Source: JALYZC01 sp963725645
GTDB lineage: Bacteria; Actinomycetota; Thermoleophilia; Solirubrobacterales; Solirubrobacteraceae
Length of the DNA: 64,000 nucleotides
Reading direction: 5' to 3'
Assembly: GCA_963725645.1 (NCBI GenBank)
Contig: CAVRZD010000006.1
Location: 1,798,001-1,862,000, forward strand
In this document: in pieces, positions 25,949 to 33,700 of the stretch
Position numbering within the stretch: position 1 is the first letter of the stretch
Layout: each line of letters opens with the position of its first letter
Notes under the pieces: model-generated
Seen by the model: the letters and a program-made list of their open reading frames with translations, nothing else
Told to the model about the DNA's origin: nothing
Database searches by the model: none
Made by a program: the position numbers and the translations under genes

Positions 25949-26398
25949 TTACTTGGCGGGGGTGAGGATGACGAGCAGGCCGCCGTCGTCGTCGTAGGCC
26001 GGGAACAGGTCGGCCGTGGCGCGCGCCGGCAGGTCGCCCTCGGCGTGGACCTCGACGGGCTTGCCGAGCACGCGCACCCCCCACTCGAGCGCGGTGGCCA
26101 CCTGGTCGTCGCCGTTCTCGAACTTCAGCCCGAGCACGTCCATCACCGGGCGCCCGATCACCTTCTCCTCGGTCAGCCCGGTGAGCTCGGTCGCCCCGCG
26201 GCCGATCCCCAGCAGGCGGCCCTGCTGGTCGCACACGAAGAAGGCGGCGTCCGGCGCCGGGTAGTAGTCGTCGAGCAGCTCGAACAGGAAGCCGAAGCCG
26301 CAGCGGTTGCAGCCCCGGGCCTCACGGCGGAACCCGGCCGTGCGCTCGCTCGAGGTGGTGCGGTTGCCGCAGTTGGGACAGATGAAGAGGTGGGCCAT
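25949..26398 (-). CDS. Zinc-ribbon plus PAS-like sensory protein
   Basis: This protein has 149 residues from the ATG at 26398. The N-terminus has paired cysteines (ICPNCGNRT and GCNRCGFGF) forming a likely zinc ribbon. A PAS-like fold follows: PDAAFFVCDQQGRLLGIGRGATELTGLTEEKVIGRPVMDVL has the strand, helix and EVIGRP-type pattern of PAS domains. There is no output domain, so it may sense a ligand or redox state and act by contact with a partner. It lies upstream of secDF on the same strand; the 182-bp gap with hairpins argues against simple coupling. Confidence 0.7.
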   Translation of the reverse strand: MAHLFICPNCGNRTTSSERTAGFRREARGCNRCGFGFLFELLDDYYPAPDAAFFVCDQQGRLLGIGRGATELTGLTEEKVIGRPVMDVLGLKFENGDDQVATALEWGVRVLGKPVEVHAEGDLPARATADLFPAYDDDGGLLVILTPAK

Positions 26399-26444
26399 GG
26401 CTCGCATGCAGGATACGAACCCGCGCGAGGCTACGGCGTCGCGG

Positions 26445-26553
26445 TTAAGCGCGGCTTACGACACCGGCGAAGTCCGCCGCGAACTGGGAGTAGATCTGGG
26501 CGACTCCTCGAAGTGGCCGGGCTTGGCGTGCAGGGTGAACTCGGCTACGTGCA
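26445..26553 (-). pseudogene. Frameshifted N-terminal remnant of an antibiotic-biosynthesis-monooxygenase (ABM) protein
   Basis: The minus strand encodes MHVAEFTLHAKPGHFEE in one frame and AQIYSQFAADFAGVVSRA followed by a stop in the frame two bases on. Joined, they look like the start of a ferredoxin-like ABM protein, where a first strand (xxVAEFTLHVKPG) is followed by a helix with a regular hydrophobic pattern. Real family members are about 95-110 residues, so the rest has been lost. The fragment sits between the PAS gene and ruvB. Confidence 0.45.
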
Positions 26554-26585
26554 TCCGACGGTCCTCTCTCGGTGTCACGTGCAGA

Positions 26586-27611
26586 TCAGAACAGACGCGC
26601 CACGTCGGCCGGCGCCTCGAGCCCGAGGTGCGCCCAGGCGTGCGGGGTGGCCACGCGGCCGCGCGGCGTGCGGTGGAGCAAGCCCGTCTGGACGAGGTAG
26701 GGCTCGTAGACATCCTCGATCGTGTCCGCCTCCTCCCCGACGGCGACCGCCAGGGTCGAGAGGCCGACCGGCCCGCCGGCGAACTTCGCGCAGATCGCGT
26801 GGAGCAGCGCGCGATCCAGGCGGTCGAGGCCCGCGGCGTCGATCTCCAGCTCCTCCAGCGCGGCGCCGGCGACCGCGACGGTGATCGTGCCCTGGGCGCG
26901 CACCTCGGCGTAGTCGCGCACGCGCTTGAGCAGGCGGTTGGCCACGCGCGGGGTGCCGCGGCTGCGCTCGGCGATCGCGTCGGCCCCGTTGTCCTCGATC
27001 GCGGCGCCGAGGATGCGCGCCGACCGGCGCACGATCTGCCCGAGGTCGTCGGGCCCGTAGTGCTCGAGGCGCTGCTGGATGCCGAAGCGCTCGCGCAGCG
27101 GCGTCGTCAGCAGCCCGGCTCGCGTGGTCGCGCCGATCAGCGTGAACGGCGGCAGCTCGAGTGTCACGACCCGCGCGCCGGCGCCCTGCCCGACCGTGAT
27201 CGGGAGCCGCCGATCCTCCATCGCCGGGTAGAAGGTCTCCTCCAGCGCCCGTGGCAGGCGGTGCACCTCGTCCACGAAGAACACGCTGCGCGGCTCGAGC
27301 GCCGTCAGGAAGGCGGCCACGTCGCCCTTGCGCTCGAGCGCCGGGCCGGCCGTCGCGACGAACGGCGCGCCGAGCTCGGCCGCCACGATCTGTGCGAGCG
27401 AGGTCTTGCCCAACCCCGGCGGGCCGGCCAGCAGCAGGTGGTCGAGCGCCTCGTCGCGGGCCGCGGCGGCCTCGAGGGCCACCGCGAGCTGGCGCTTAAC
27501 GCTCTCCTGGCCGACGAACTCGTCGAGCGCGCGCGGCCGCAGCGAGCGGTCGAGCTCGTCCTCGACCAGCTCGTCCGGGGTCTGGATGCGCGCGGTGGTG
27601 GCGTCGCTCAC
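26586..27611 (-). CDS. ruvB: Holliday junction branch migration helicase RuvB
   Basis: This 341-residue AAA+ motor powers Holliday junction migration with RuvA. Walker A GPPGLGKT is at 63-70. Walker B is VFFVDEVHRL, sensor 1 is IGATTRAGLL, the arginine-finger region is PLRERFGIQQRLEHY, and the C-terminal winged helix ends VQTGLLHRTPRGR. The GTG start overlaps the ruvA stop (GTGA). It is the last gene of the ruvC-ruvA-ruvB operon. Confidence 0.97.
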   Translation of the reverse strand: MSDATTARIQTPDELVEDELDRSLRPRALDEFVGQESVKRQLAVALEAAAARDEALDHLLLAGPPGLGKTSLAQIVAAELGAPFVATAGPALERKGDVAAFLTALEPRSVFFVDEVHRLPRALEETFYPAMEDRRLPITVGQGAGARVVTLELPPFTLIGATTRAGLLTTPLRERFGIQQRLEHYGPDDLGQIVRRSARILGAAIEDNGADAIAERSRGTPRVANRLLKRVRDYAEVRAQGTITVAVAGAALEELEIDAAGLDRLDRALLHAICAKFAGGPVGLSTLAVAVGEEADTIEDVYEPYLVQTGLLHRTPRGRVATPHAWAHLGLEAPADVARLF

Positions 27612-28192
27612 GCGCGGGCTCCCTTGAGGGCGTGCGCGATCAGGTCCTCCGGCGTCTCGGCCTCGGCTGGCGCGGACTCGAGCATCTCGGCCGCCTCCTG
27701 CACCGAGAACCCGAGGCCCACGAGGCCGTCGCGGGCCAGGAGGCGGGGGTTATCGCCGCGCGAGACGGTGATCGGATCGGCTTCGCCGGCCGCGCCCACC
27801 TTCTCGCGCAGCTCGACGATGATCCGCTCGGCCGTCCGCTTGCCGATGCCGGGCACCGCCTGGAAACGGGCGGCGTCGCCGGCCGCGAGGGCGCCCACGA
27901 GCTCGCGCGGGGGGCCGCCCGACAGCACCGCGAGCGCGACCTTGGGCCCGACGGCCTGGACGCCGAGCAGCAGCAGGAACAGCTCGCGCTCCTCCTCGCT
28001 GGCGAAGCCGTACAGCGTCAGGGCGTCGTCGCGCACGACGAGGTGGGAGTGCAGCGTGACCGGCTTGCCCACGGCCGGGACCCGCTTGAGGGTCTCGGCG
28101 GACACGGCCAGGCGATAGCCGACGCCGCCGCACTCCACGACGACCGCGTCCGGCCGCCGCACGGCGACCGCGCCGGTGACCAGCGCGATCAT
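27608..28192 (-). CDS. ruvA: Holliday junction DNA-binding protein RuvA
   Basis: This 194-residue protein tetramerises on Holliday junctions and recruits RuvB. MIALVTGAV and VVVECGGVGYRLAVS form the OB fold. Helix-hairpin-helix motifs occur at LLGVQAVGPKVALAVLS and FQAVPGIGKRTAERIIVEL. The C-terminal domain III (LVGLGFSVQEAAEMLES) contacts RuvB. The ATG at 28192 overlaps the ruvC stop, and the stop overlaps the ruvB start. Confidence 0.96.
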   Translation of the reverse strand: MIALVTGAVAVRRPDAVVVECGGVGYRLAVSAETLKRVPAVGKPVTLHSHLVVRDDALTLYGFASEEERELFLLLLGVQAVGPKVALAVLSGGPPRELVGALAAGDAARFQAVPGIGKRTAERIIVELREKVGAAGEADPITVSRGDNPRLLARDGLVGLGFSVQEAAEMLESAPAEAETPEDLIAHALKGARA

Positions 28193-28683
28193 GCGCGCGC
28201 CAGCGCCGCGGCCAGCGGCGCGCGGTTGAGATGGCAGATGGCCACCGCGAGCGCGTCGGCGGCGTGGTCGGGCGCCGGCGGCGCCGGCAGGCCGAGCAGG
28301 GTCCCGACCATCTGCTGGACCTGGGCCTTGCCCGCACGGCCGTTGCCGCATACCGCGCCCTTGACCTGCTGCGGCGTGTAGGACGAGCACGGGAGCGCGC
28401 GGCGCCCGGCGGCGAGCAGCACGACGCCCCGCGCCTGCCCGACCGCGAATGCGGAACGCGCGTTCTGGCCGAAGTACAGGTCCTCGACGGCGAGCTCCTG
28501 GACGAGGTGCTCGTCGAGCAGCTCGCAGACGCGGTCGTAGATCGCCGTCAGCCGCGCCTCGGGGGCGCCGCGGGAGGGCGTCTCGATCACCCCGCCGTCG
28601 AGGGCGGCGAAGCGCCCGTCGCGGCGGCGCACAACGCCGTAGCCCGTGCTGGCCGTGCCGGGGTCGATGCCCATGACAACCAT
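28189..28683 (-). CDS. ruvC: Crossover junction endodeoxyribonuclease RuvC
   Basis: This 164-residue resolvase has the RNase H fold. The first catalytic Asp is in MGIDPGTASTGYG, the Glu in LAVEDLYFGQNARS, and the terminal acidic pair in APDHAADALAVAICH. Length is typical. The start chosen is the ATG at 28683 (MVVMGIDPG); a longer frame upstream adds 18 residues with no family support. It is first in the ruvCAB operon and divergent from the GGDEF/HD-GYP gene. Confidence 0.95.
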   Translation of the reverse strand: MVVMGIDPGTASTGYGVVRRRDGRFAALDGGVIETPSRGAPEARLTAIYDRVCELLDEHLVQELAVEDLYFGQNARSAFAVGQARGVVLLAAGRRALPCSSYTPQQVKGAVCGNGRAGKAQVQQMVGTLLGLPAPPAPDHAADALAVAICHLNRAPLAAALARA

Positions 28684-28788
28684 CTGATGTGCGGATTCTG
28701 CGCAGCGGGCCGGATGCCTCCCCGTGACCCGGTCCACCGGCGTCGGCGAAGGTGGTCAAATCCAGGCCGTTTTCTGCCGATATTGCTC

Positions 28789-29985
28789 GTGGTGCGTGGT
28801 CGTCAACAACGCGAGGACCTCGAGCGCCAGCTCGCTGACGCTCAGCGGCAGATCGCCGATCTGGAGCGTCGCCTCGGCCTGCAGGCGGGGAACGACCCCG
28901 TCACGGGGCTGCTCAACCTCGGCCGTTTCCGCACGCAGCTGGACGTGGAGGTCAAGCGCACGCGCCGCCACGGCCGCCCGCTGTGCGCCGCCGTGCTCGA
29001 CATCGACAGCTTCCGGGCGGTCAACACGCAGCACGGCTACGCGGTCGGCGACGAGGTGCTCACGGCCACCGGCCGCGCGCTCGGTGCCGGGATGCGCGCC
29101 CACGACCTCGCCTGCCGTACCGGCGCCGACGAGTTCGCGATCCTGCTCCCTGAGACCGACCTCGCGGGCGCCCAGACCGGGATGGAGCGCGTCCTGCGCG
29201 AGCTGGAGCACACGAGCGTGGGTCCGCTCGAGGCGATCCAGGCCTCGATCGGCGTGGCGGAGTTCGACCGCGCGGACACGGCCGCGCAGCTGCTGGCAAC
29301 GGCCGCGTTGGGCGTGGACCGGGCGCGCGCCGAGGGCGGCGGGCGCGTCAGCACCGCGGGCGTCGAGGGCGGCGCGGCGCCGGCCGACGCCCACCGGCGC
29401 GACGCGGTGGCCGCGCTCGCGGTGGCGCTGCTCGAGCGCGACCGCTATACGGGCGAGCACTCCGAGTACGTCGTCGAGTTGACCGGCGCCGTCGCGCGCG
29501 GCATGGGCCTCGACGACGAGGCCACCGCCCAGGTTCAGGCCGCCGCGCTGCTGCACGACATCGGGAAGGTGGCGGTGCCCGACGAGATCCTCAACAAGCC
29601 CGGCGCGCTGACGGACGAGCAGTGGCGCAAGATGCGCGACCACACCGTGATCGGCGAGCGGATCCTGCGTGCCATCCCGGGGCTCGGGAACGTCGCCCGG
29701 GTGGTCCGCCACGAGCACGAGCGCTGGGACGGCGGCGGCTACCCGGACGGGCTCTCGGGCGAGGACATCCCGATCGGCTCGCGGATCATCTTCGCCTGCG
29801 ACGCCTACCACGCGATGACCTCGGACCGGCCCTACCGGGCCGCCATGTCCCACGCGGAGGCGATCGCGGAGCTCAGCGCCAACGCCGGCAGCCAGTTCGA
29901 CCCGAGCGTGGTCGAGATCCTGATCGGGCAGCTCTACGGCCAGCGCCAGGCCGCGGCCGCGATCAGCGCTTCTTCTTCGGGCTAG
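28789..29985 (+). CDS. GGDEF (degenerate) - HD-GYP cyclic-di-GMP signalling protein
   Basis: About 398 residues. A short coiled coil (REDLERQLADAQRQIADLERR) leads into a diguanylate-cyclase domain (DPVTGLLNLGRF, DIDSFRAVNTQHGYAVGDEVL) whose signature reads GADEF in RTGADEFAILLPET, so cyclase activity may be reduced. The C-terminal HD-GYP phosphodiesterase domain has LLHDIGKVAVPDEILNKPG, RHEHERWDGGGYPDG and FACDAYHAMTSDRPYR. The protein would break down, and perhaps still make, cyclic di-GMP in the cytoplasm. The start is probably GTG at 28789 or 28792. The 3' end overlaps the TetR gene by 23 bp tail to tail. Confidence 0.88.
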   Translation: MVRGRQQREDLERQLADAQRQIADLERRLGLQAGNDPVTGLLNLGRFRTQLDVEVKRTRRHGRPLCAAVLDIDSFRAVNTQHGYAVGDEVLTATGRALGAGMRAHDLACRTGADEFAILLPETDLAGAQTGMERVLRELEHTSVGPLEAIQASIGVAEFDRADTAAQLLATAALGVDRARAEGGGRVSTAGVEGGAAPADAHRRDAVAALAVALLERDRYTGEHSEYVVELTGAVARGMGLDDEATAQVQAAALLHDIGKVAVPDEILNKPGALTDEQWRKMRDHTVIGERILRAIPGLGNVARVVRHEHERWDGGGYPDGLSGEDIPIGSRIIFACDAYHAMTSDRPYRAAMSHAEAIAELSANAGSQFDPSVVEILIGQLYGQRQAAAAISASSSG

Positions 29986-30664
29986 CGACTGCCTTGTTCG
30001 CGCGCGGCCCGGGCCCGCGCCGCGCCCGCTCGCCGGCGCGCATCCGCTCGAGCCCGATCCAGGCGAAGTCCATCACCGCGTCCACCAGCTCGGCGCGCGG
30101 CACCTCCTGATGGTCGGCCCACCAGTTGGCGAGCGCCTGCACGGCGCCCACCAGCTGCTCGGCCAGCATCTCGATCGCGCGCCGCCGATCCGCCTTGTCG
30201 TCCGGCGAGGCGGCCGGCTCGGCCGCGATCAGCGCGGCCACCACGCCCGCCACCTGGCTCCGGACGCGGTCGAGGAAGGCCGCGACCTCGGGGTCGGCGG
30301 CCTCGCGGAACAGCATGCGCCAGGCGCCGCGGCGCTCCTCCACGAAGGTGAGGAAGGCGTCGACGCCCGCGCGCAGGCGGACCTCGCCGGGCTCCGCGGT
30401 GGCGGCGCCCGCCGCCAGGCGGCGGAAGATCTCGGCGGCCTGGGCGTCGAGCAGCGACGCCCACAGCGCCTGCTTGGACGCGAAGTGCTCGTAGATCAGG
30501 GCCTTGGAGACGCCGGCCTCGCGCGCGATCTCGTCGATCGAGGACGCGTGGTAACCGCGGTCGGCGAACACCCGCATGGCCGCGTCGAGGATCGCGGCCC
30601 GACGCTCGCCCGCCGGCATGCGGCGCCGGTGGCGGGAACGACGGGATCGTGTGTGTGAGCTCAC
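29963..30664 (-). CDS. TetR-family transcriptional repressor
   Basis: The 233-residue protein has the N-terminal helix-turn-helix of the family (RRAAILDAAMRVFADRGYH, SSIDEIAREAGVSKALIYEHF). A helical ligand-binding domain follows, and the C-terminus is basic (SPKKKR). An alternative ATG at 30619 would remove 15 arginine-rich residues. It is divergent from a 12-helix membrane protein gene. The perfect palindrome at 30679-30698 sits between them, so it most likely represses both itself and that gene until a ligand binds. Confidence 0.9.
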   Translation of the reverse strand: MSSHTRSRRSRHRRRMPAGERRAAILDAAMRVFADRGYHASSIDEIAREAGVSKALIYEHFASKQALWASLLDAQAAEIFRRLAAGAATAEPGEVRLRAGVDAFLTFVEERRGAWRMLFREAADPEVAAFLDRVRSQVAGVVAALIAAEPAASPDDKADRRRAIEMLAEQLVGAVQALANWWADHQEVPRAELVDAVMDFAWIGLERMRAGERARRGPGPRANKAVASPKKKR

Positions 30665-30678
30665 AGTTCCGGGTCTTG

Positions 30679-30698
30679 CTAACTGACCATTCAGTTAG
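30679..30698. promoter_or_regulatory. TetR operator: perfect inverted repeat CTAACTGA-CCAT-TCAGTTAG
   Basis: Two 8-bp arms, CTAACTGA and TCAGTTAG, are separated by CCAT. The element is AT-rich in a GC-rich surround and lies 15 bp from the repressor start and 48 bp from the membrane-protein start. Its size and symmetry match operators of TetR-family repressors. Confidence 0.85.
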
Positions 30699-30745
30699 TT
30701 ATCCTAGCGCGCGTCAGCCGCGCCATTCGATCACGGGAGACCTCG

Positions 30746-32464
30746 ATGATGCTGAACGCGACTTCGGACACCGTCAAGCACGCATCCGCGCGCCTCGAGC
30801 GCGTCGCGGGCCCGGTGCTGCGCCTGGCCGAGCGCGAGAGCGGCGTGCCGGCGCGCTTCATCATCCCGGTGCTCGTCGCGTCCGCGTCCCTGCTGATCGC
30901 CGTCCTGGGGATGTACTGGGACATCGGCTACCACATCGATCACGGGCGCGACCAGAACCTCTTCACCCTCCCCCACGACCTGATCGTCATCGGCCTGCAG
31001 GGGATCGTGCTCGCGGTCGTCCTCCACGCGATCATCCCCGGACCGCGGGCGCGCGGGGAGCGCACGTTCTTCGACGACCGGGTCTCGCTCGCGCCCGGCG
31101 CGATGCAGATGCTCGCCTGCGGTTCGATCGCGCTGCTGGGCTTCCCGCTCGACGCGTTCTGGCACGCACTCTTCGGCGAGGACGTCACGCTCTGGGGCCC
31201 CACGCACCTCTTCATGATCGGCGGCGCGGGCCTCTCCACCCTCGGCATGTGGATGCTCGCGCGGCAGGGCGCCGAGCTCGGCGAGCCCACGCGGATCTTC
31301 CGCTCCAGCCAGGTGCGCTTCGCGGGCTCGCTGCTGATCGGGCTCTCGACCTTCCAGGCCGAGTTCGACTTCGGCGTGCCGCAGTTCCAGCTCCTCTACC
31401 AGCCCGTGCTGATCGCCTTCGCCGCGGCGCTCGCCCTGGTCTGCGCGCGCTCCCTGCTGGGCCCGTGGGGCGCGGTGAAGGTGCTGGGGCTGTTCTTCGT
31501 GGTGCGCGGAGCCCTCGCGATCTTCGTCGGGCCGGTGATCGGCTTCACCTCGCCGCACTTCCCGCTCTACATCGTCGAGGCGCTGGTCGTCGAGGGCGTC
31601 GCGCTGGTGGCGTGGAAGCGCCCACTGCGCTTCGCGCTGCTCTCCGGCGCCGGCATCGGCACCATCGGCCTGGCCGCCGAATGGGGTTGGAGCCATGTGT
31701 GGATGCCGCACCCCTGGACCGCCTCGCTGCTGCCCCAGGCGTTGATCCTGACGCTCGCGGCGGCGCTCGGCGGCGCGCTGCTCGGCCAGCGGGTGGCCCA
31801 GGCGCTGGCCGAGCCCGGCAGCCCACGCGGGGCGCTGCCGGCGCTGCCGGCCGCGGCCACGGCGCTCGCCGCGGTCGCCGTGCTCGTCGCGATCGCGGTG
31901 CCGCTGCCGCGCGCCGCCACCGGCGACGGGACGCGCGCCACGCTGGTGCCGACGCCCGCCGGTCCGGGCCACGTCAACGTCGCGGTGACGGTCGACCCGC
32001 CGCGCTCCGCTCGCGGGGCCGAGTGGTTCGAGGTCCTCTCGTGGCAGGGCCGCACGGAGAACCGCCGCATCACGCACCTGCACCGCATCGCGGGCGGCCG
32101 CTACGCCGCGGACGCCCCGATCCCGGTCGGCGGCACCTGGAAGTCGATGCTCCGCCTGGCCCGGGGCGACCACCTGATGGCCCTGCCGGTGTTCCTGCCG
32201 GCCACGCCCGAGGCGAACCGTCCGGCGGTCCCGGTCGCGGTGCGCAGCGGCCCGCTGACGTCGGACACGTTCCAGCTCCAGCGCGAGGCGCGCGGCGGGG
32301 CGACGTGGGTCAAGGTGACCGCCTACTCGATCCTCGGCGCGATCGTCGTGCTGTGGCTGATCATGACCGCCACCAGCCTGCGGGCGCTCGAGCGGGCGCG
32401 CGCGCCCGATCCGCGCGGGCCGCGGCAGGCCCGCCCAAACGCCCGCGAGCTGGCGGCGGTCTAG
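30746..32464 (+). CDS. Polytopic membrane protein of unknown function, TetR-controlled
   Basis: The 572-residue protein has about eleven predicted membrane helices in its first 400 residues (for example FIIPVLVASASLLIAVLGMYW and VLIAFAAALALVCARSLLG). An external beta-rich region of about 130 residues follows (VNVAVTVDPPRSARG, GGRYAADAPIPVGGTWK), then one last helix before a basic cytoplasmic tail. Histidines recur near helix ends (GYHIDHGRDQNLF, LPHDLIVIG, FWHALFG, PTHLFMIGG), which could bind metal or haem. I recognise no transporter family. Control by the divergent TetR protein suggests an inducible efflux or envelope function. Confidence 0.7.
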   Translation: MMLNATSDTVKHASARLERVAGPVLRLAERESGVPARFIIPVLVASASLLIAVLGMYWDIGYHIDHGRDQNLFTLPHDLIVIGLQGIVLAVVLHAIIPGPRARGERTFFDDRVSLAPGAMQMLACGSIALLGFPLDAFWHALFGEDVTLWGPTHLFMIGGAGLSTLGMWMLARQGAELGEPTRIFRSSQVRFAGSLLIGLSTFQAEFDFGVPQFQLLYQPVLIAFAAALALVCARSLLGPWGAVKVLGLFFVVRGALAIFVGPVIGFTSPHFPLYIVEALVVEGVALVAWKRPLRFALLSGAGIGTIGLAAEWGWSHVWMPHPWTASLLPQALILTLAAALGGALLGQRVAQALAEPGSPRGALPALPAAATALAAVAVLVAIAVPLPRAATGDGTRATLVPTPAGPGHVNVAVTVDPPRSARGAEWFEVLSWQGRTENRRITHLHRIAGGRYAADAPIPVGGTWKSMLRLARGDHLMALPVFLPATPEANRPAVPVAVRSGPLTSDTFQLQREARGGATWVKVTAYSILGAIVVLWLIMTATSLRALERARAPDPRGPRQARPNARELAAV

Positions 32465-32494
32465 AACGCCGGCCGCCCGCGGTCGTGCGCTCCC

Positions 32495-32878
32495 CTACTT
32501 GGGCAGGCTCGACCCGGCGAGCAGGAAGAACCAGGCGCCGAACAGCAGCAGCGCGCTGGACACGCTGACGACCATCACGATGTCCACGACGCGCGTCTGC
32601 CGCCCCGAGCCGCGCTCTCCGCGCATGCTCCGATGCCAGGGAAGGCGCACGCGGACAGTCGCGTTCGTGTTGGTGACGCGCCCGTACAGGTGGTCGAGCC
32701 GCGAGAGCAGCTTGCCCAGGACGATCATCGAGACCACCACGCCCACGAGGATCAGCAGGTACGGACCGAGCGACGGCGTCGAGCCCGACTGGAGCTGGGA
32801 GCCCAGCCACAGCCAGAACAACGGCGCGCCGAGCCACATCAGCAGGCTGCCGACCACCATCACGGCAATCAGCAGCAT
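32495..32878 (-). CDS. Small membrane protein with two or three helices
   Basis: About 127 residues from ATG 32878. The first helix is MLLIAVMVVGSLLMWLGAPLF, the second is YLLILVGVVVSMIVLG, and the last is VDIVMVVSVSSALLLFGAWFFL. Between them a basic loop (HRSMRGERGSGRQTR) probably faces the cytoplasm. No catalytic motif or named family is recognised. It lies on the same strand as yebC, 56 bp downstream of it, so it may share its transcript. Confidence 0.6.
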   Translation of the reverse strand: MLLIAVMVVGSLLMWLGAPLFWLWLGSQLQSGSTPSLGPYLLILVGVVVSMIVLGKLLSRLDHLYGRVTNTNATVRVRLPWHRSMRGERGSGRQTRVVDIVMVVSVSSALLLFGAWFFLLAGSSLPK

Positions 32879-32934
32879 GGCCGCCGCCTTGTTGGTAACC
32901 CCGGGGGCGCGGGTGGGTGGCGCCGGCACCGCGC

Positions 32935-33690
32935 TCAGCCCGCCGCCGCCACGCGCTCGAGCACGTCGGCGGCGGCGTCGAAGTTGGCGTGGACCGCGTT
33001 GACGTCGTCGTCGGCCTCGAGCGCCTCGAGCAGGCGCAGCAGCTGCGCGACGTCGCTCTCGTCCACCGGCACGCGCGAGATCGGCCGCTGCACCACCTCG
33101 GCGCTCTCGATCTCGACGCCCGCGGCCTCGAGCGCGGCGCGCACGGCCGCCAGGTCGCCGGGCTCGGAGACGATCTCGTAGATGTCGCCGTCCGCGACGA
33201 TGTCCTCGGCGCCCGCGTCGATCGCTGGTTCGAGGTCGTCCTCCGACCAGCGCTCGGCGTCCACCACCACGACGCCGTGCTTCTCGAAGAGGTACGCGAC
33301 GGACCCGGGCTCGCCGAGCGCCCCGGCCTGCTTGTCGAAGATGTGGCGCACCTCGGCGCCGGTGCGATTGCGGTTGTCGGTCAGCGCCTCCACCAGGATC
33401 GCCACGCCGCCGGGACCGTAGCCCTCGTAGACGACCGACTCGATCGCGTTGGCGTCCGCGCCCTCGCCGGTGCCCTTCGCGATCGCGCGCTCGATGTTGT
33501 CCTTGGGCATCGAGGCGTCGCGCGCCTTCTGGACCGCGGTGGCCAGCGTCGCGTTGGAATCCGGGTCGCCGCCGCCGTCGCGCGCGGCGACCGTGATTGC
33601 GCGGGCGAGCTTGGTGAATTGCTGGCCGCGGCGCGAGTCGACGATCGCCTTCTTGTGCTTGATCGAGGCCCATTTGGAGTGTCCGGACAT
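32935..33690 (-). CDS. YebC/PmpR-family protein
   Basis: This 251-residue protein starts with the hallmark MSGHSKWASIKHKKA. It continues with ARDASMPKDNIERAIAKGTGE, VVYEGYGPGGVAILVEALTDN and the terminal acidic domain. Members were long described as transcriptional regulators; recent work on YebC also points to relief of ribosome stalling at proline-rich sequences. It often sits beside ruvC, but here the ruv operon is about 4 kb away with four genes between, a broken version of that common order. Confidence 0.93.
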   Translation of the reverse strand: MSGHSKWASIKHKKAIVDSRRGQQFTKLARAITVAARDGGGDPDSNATLATAVQKARDASMPKDNIERAIAKGTGEGADANAIESVVYEGYGPGGVAILVEALTDNRNRTGAEVRHIFDKQAGALGEPGSVAYLFEKHGVVVVDAERWSEDDLEPAIDAGAEDIVADGDIYEIVSEPGDLAAVRAALEAAGVEIESAEVVQRPISRVPVDESDVAQLLRLLEALEADDDVNAVHANFDAAADVLERVAAAG

Positions 33691-33700
33691 GCTCGGAAGT

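Noticed and set aside
22845..25997. Long plus-strand open frame of about 1050 codons
   Set aside because: It lies opposite the full SecDF reading frame. Its repetitive Ala/Arg/Asp/Val composition is what GC-rich antisense frames produce.
30649..32568. Second plus-strand frame of about 640 codons over the TetR-controlled membrane protein
   Set aside because: Arg/Ala/Gly-rich shadow frame. The overlapping frame starting at 30746 has clear membrane helices.
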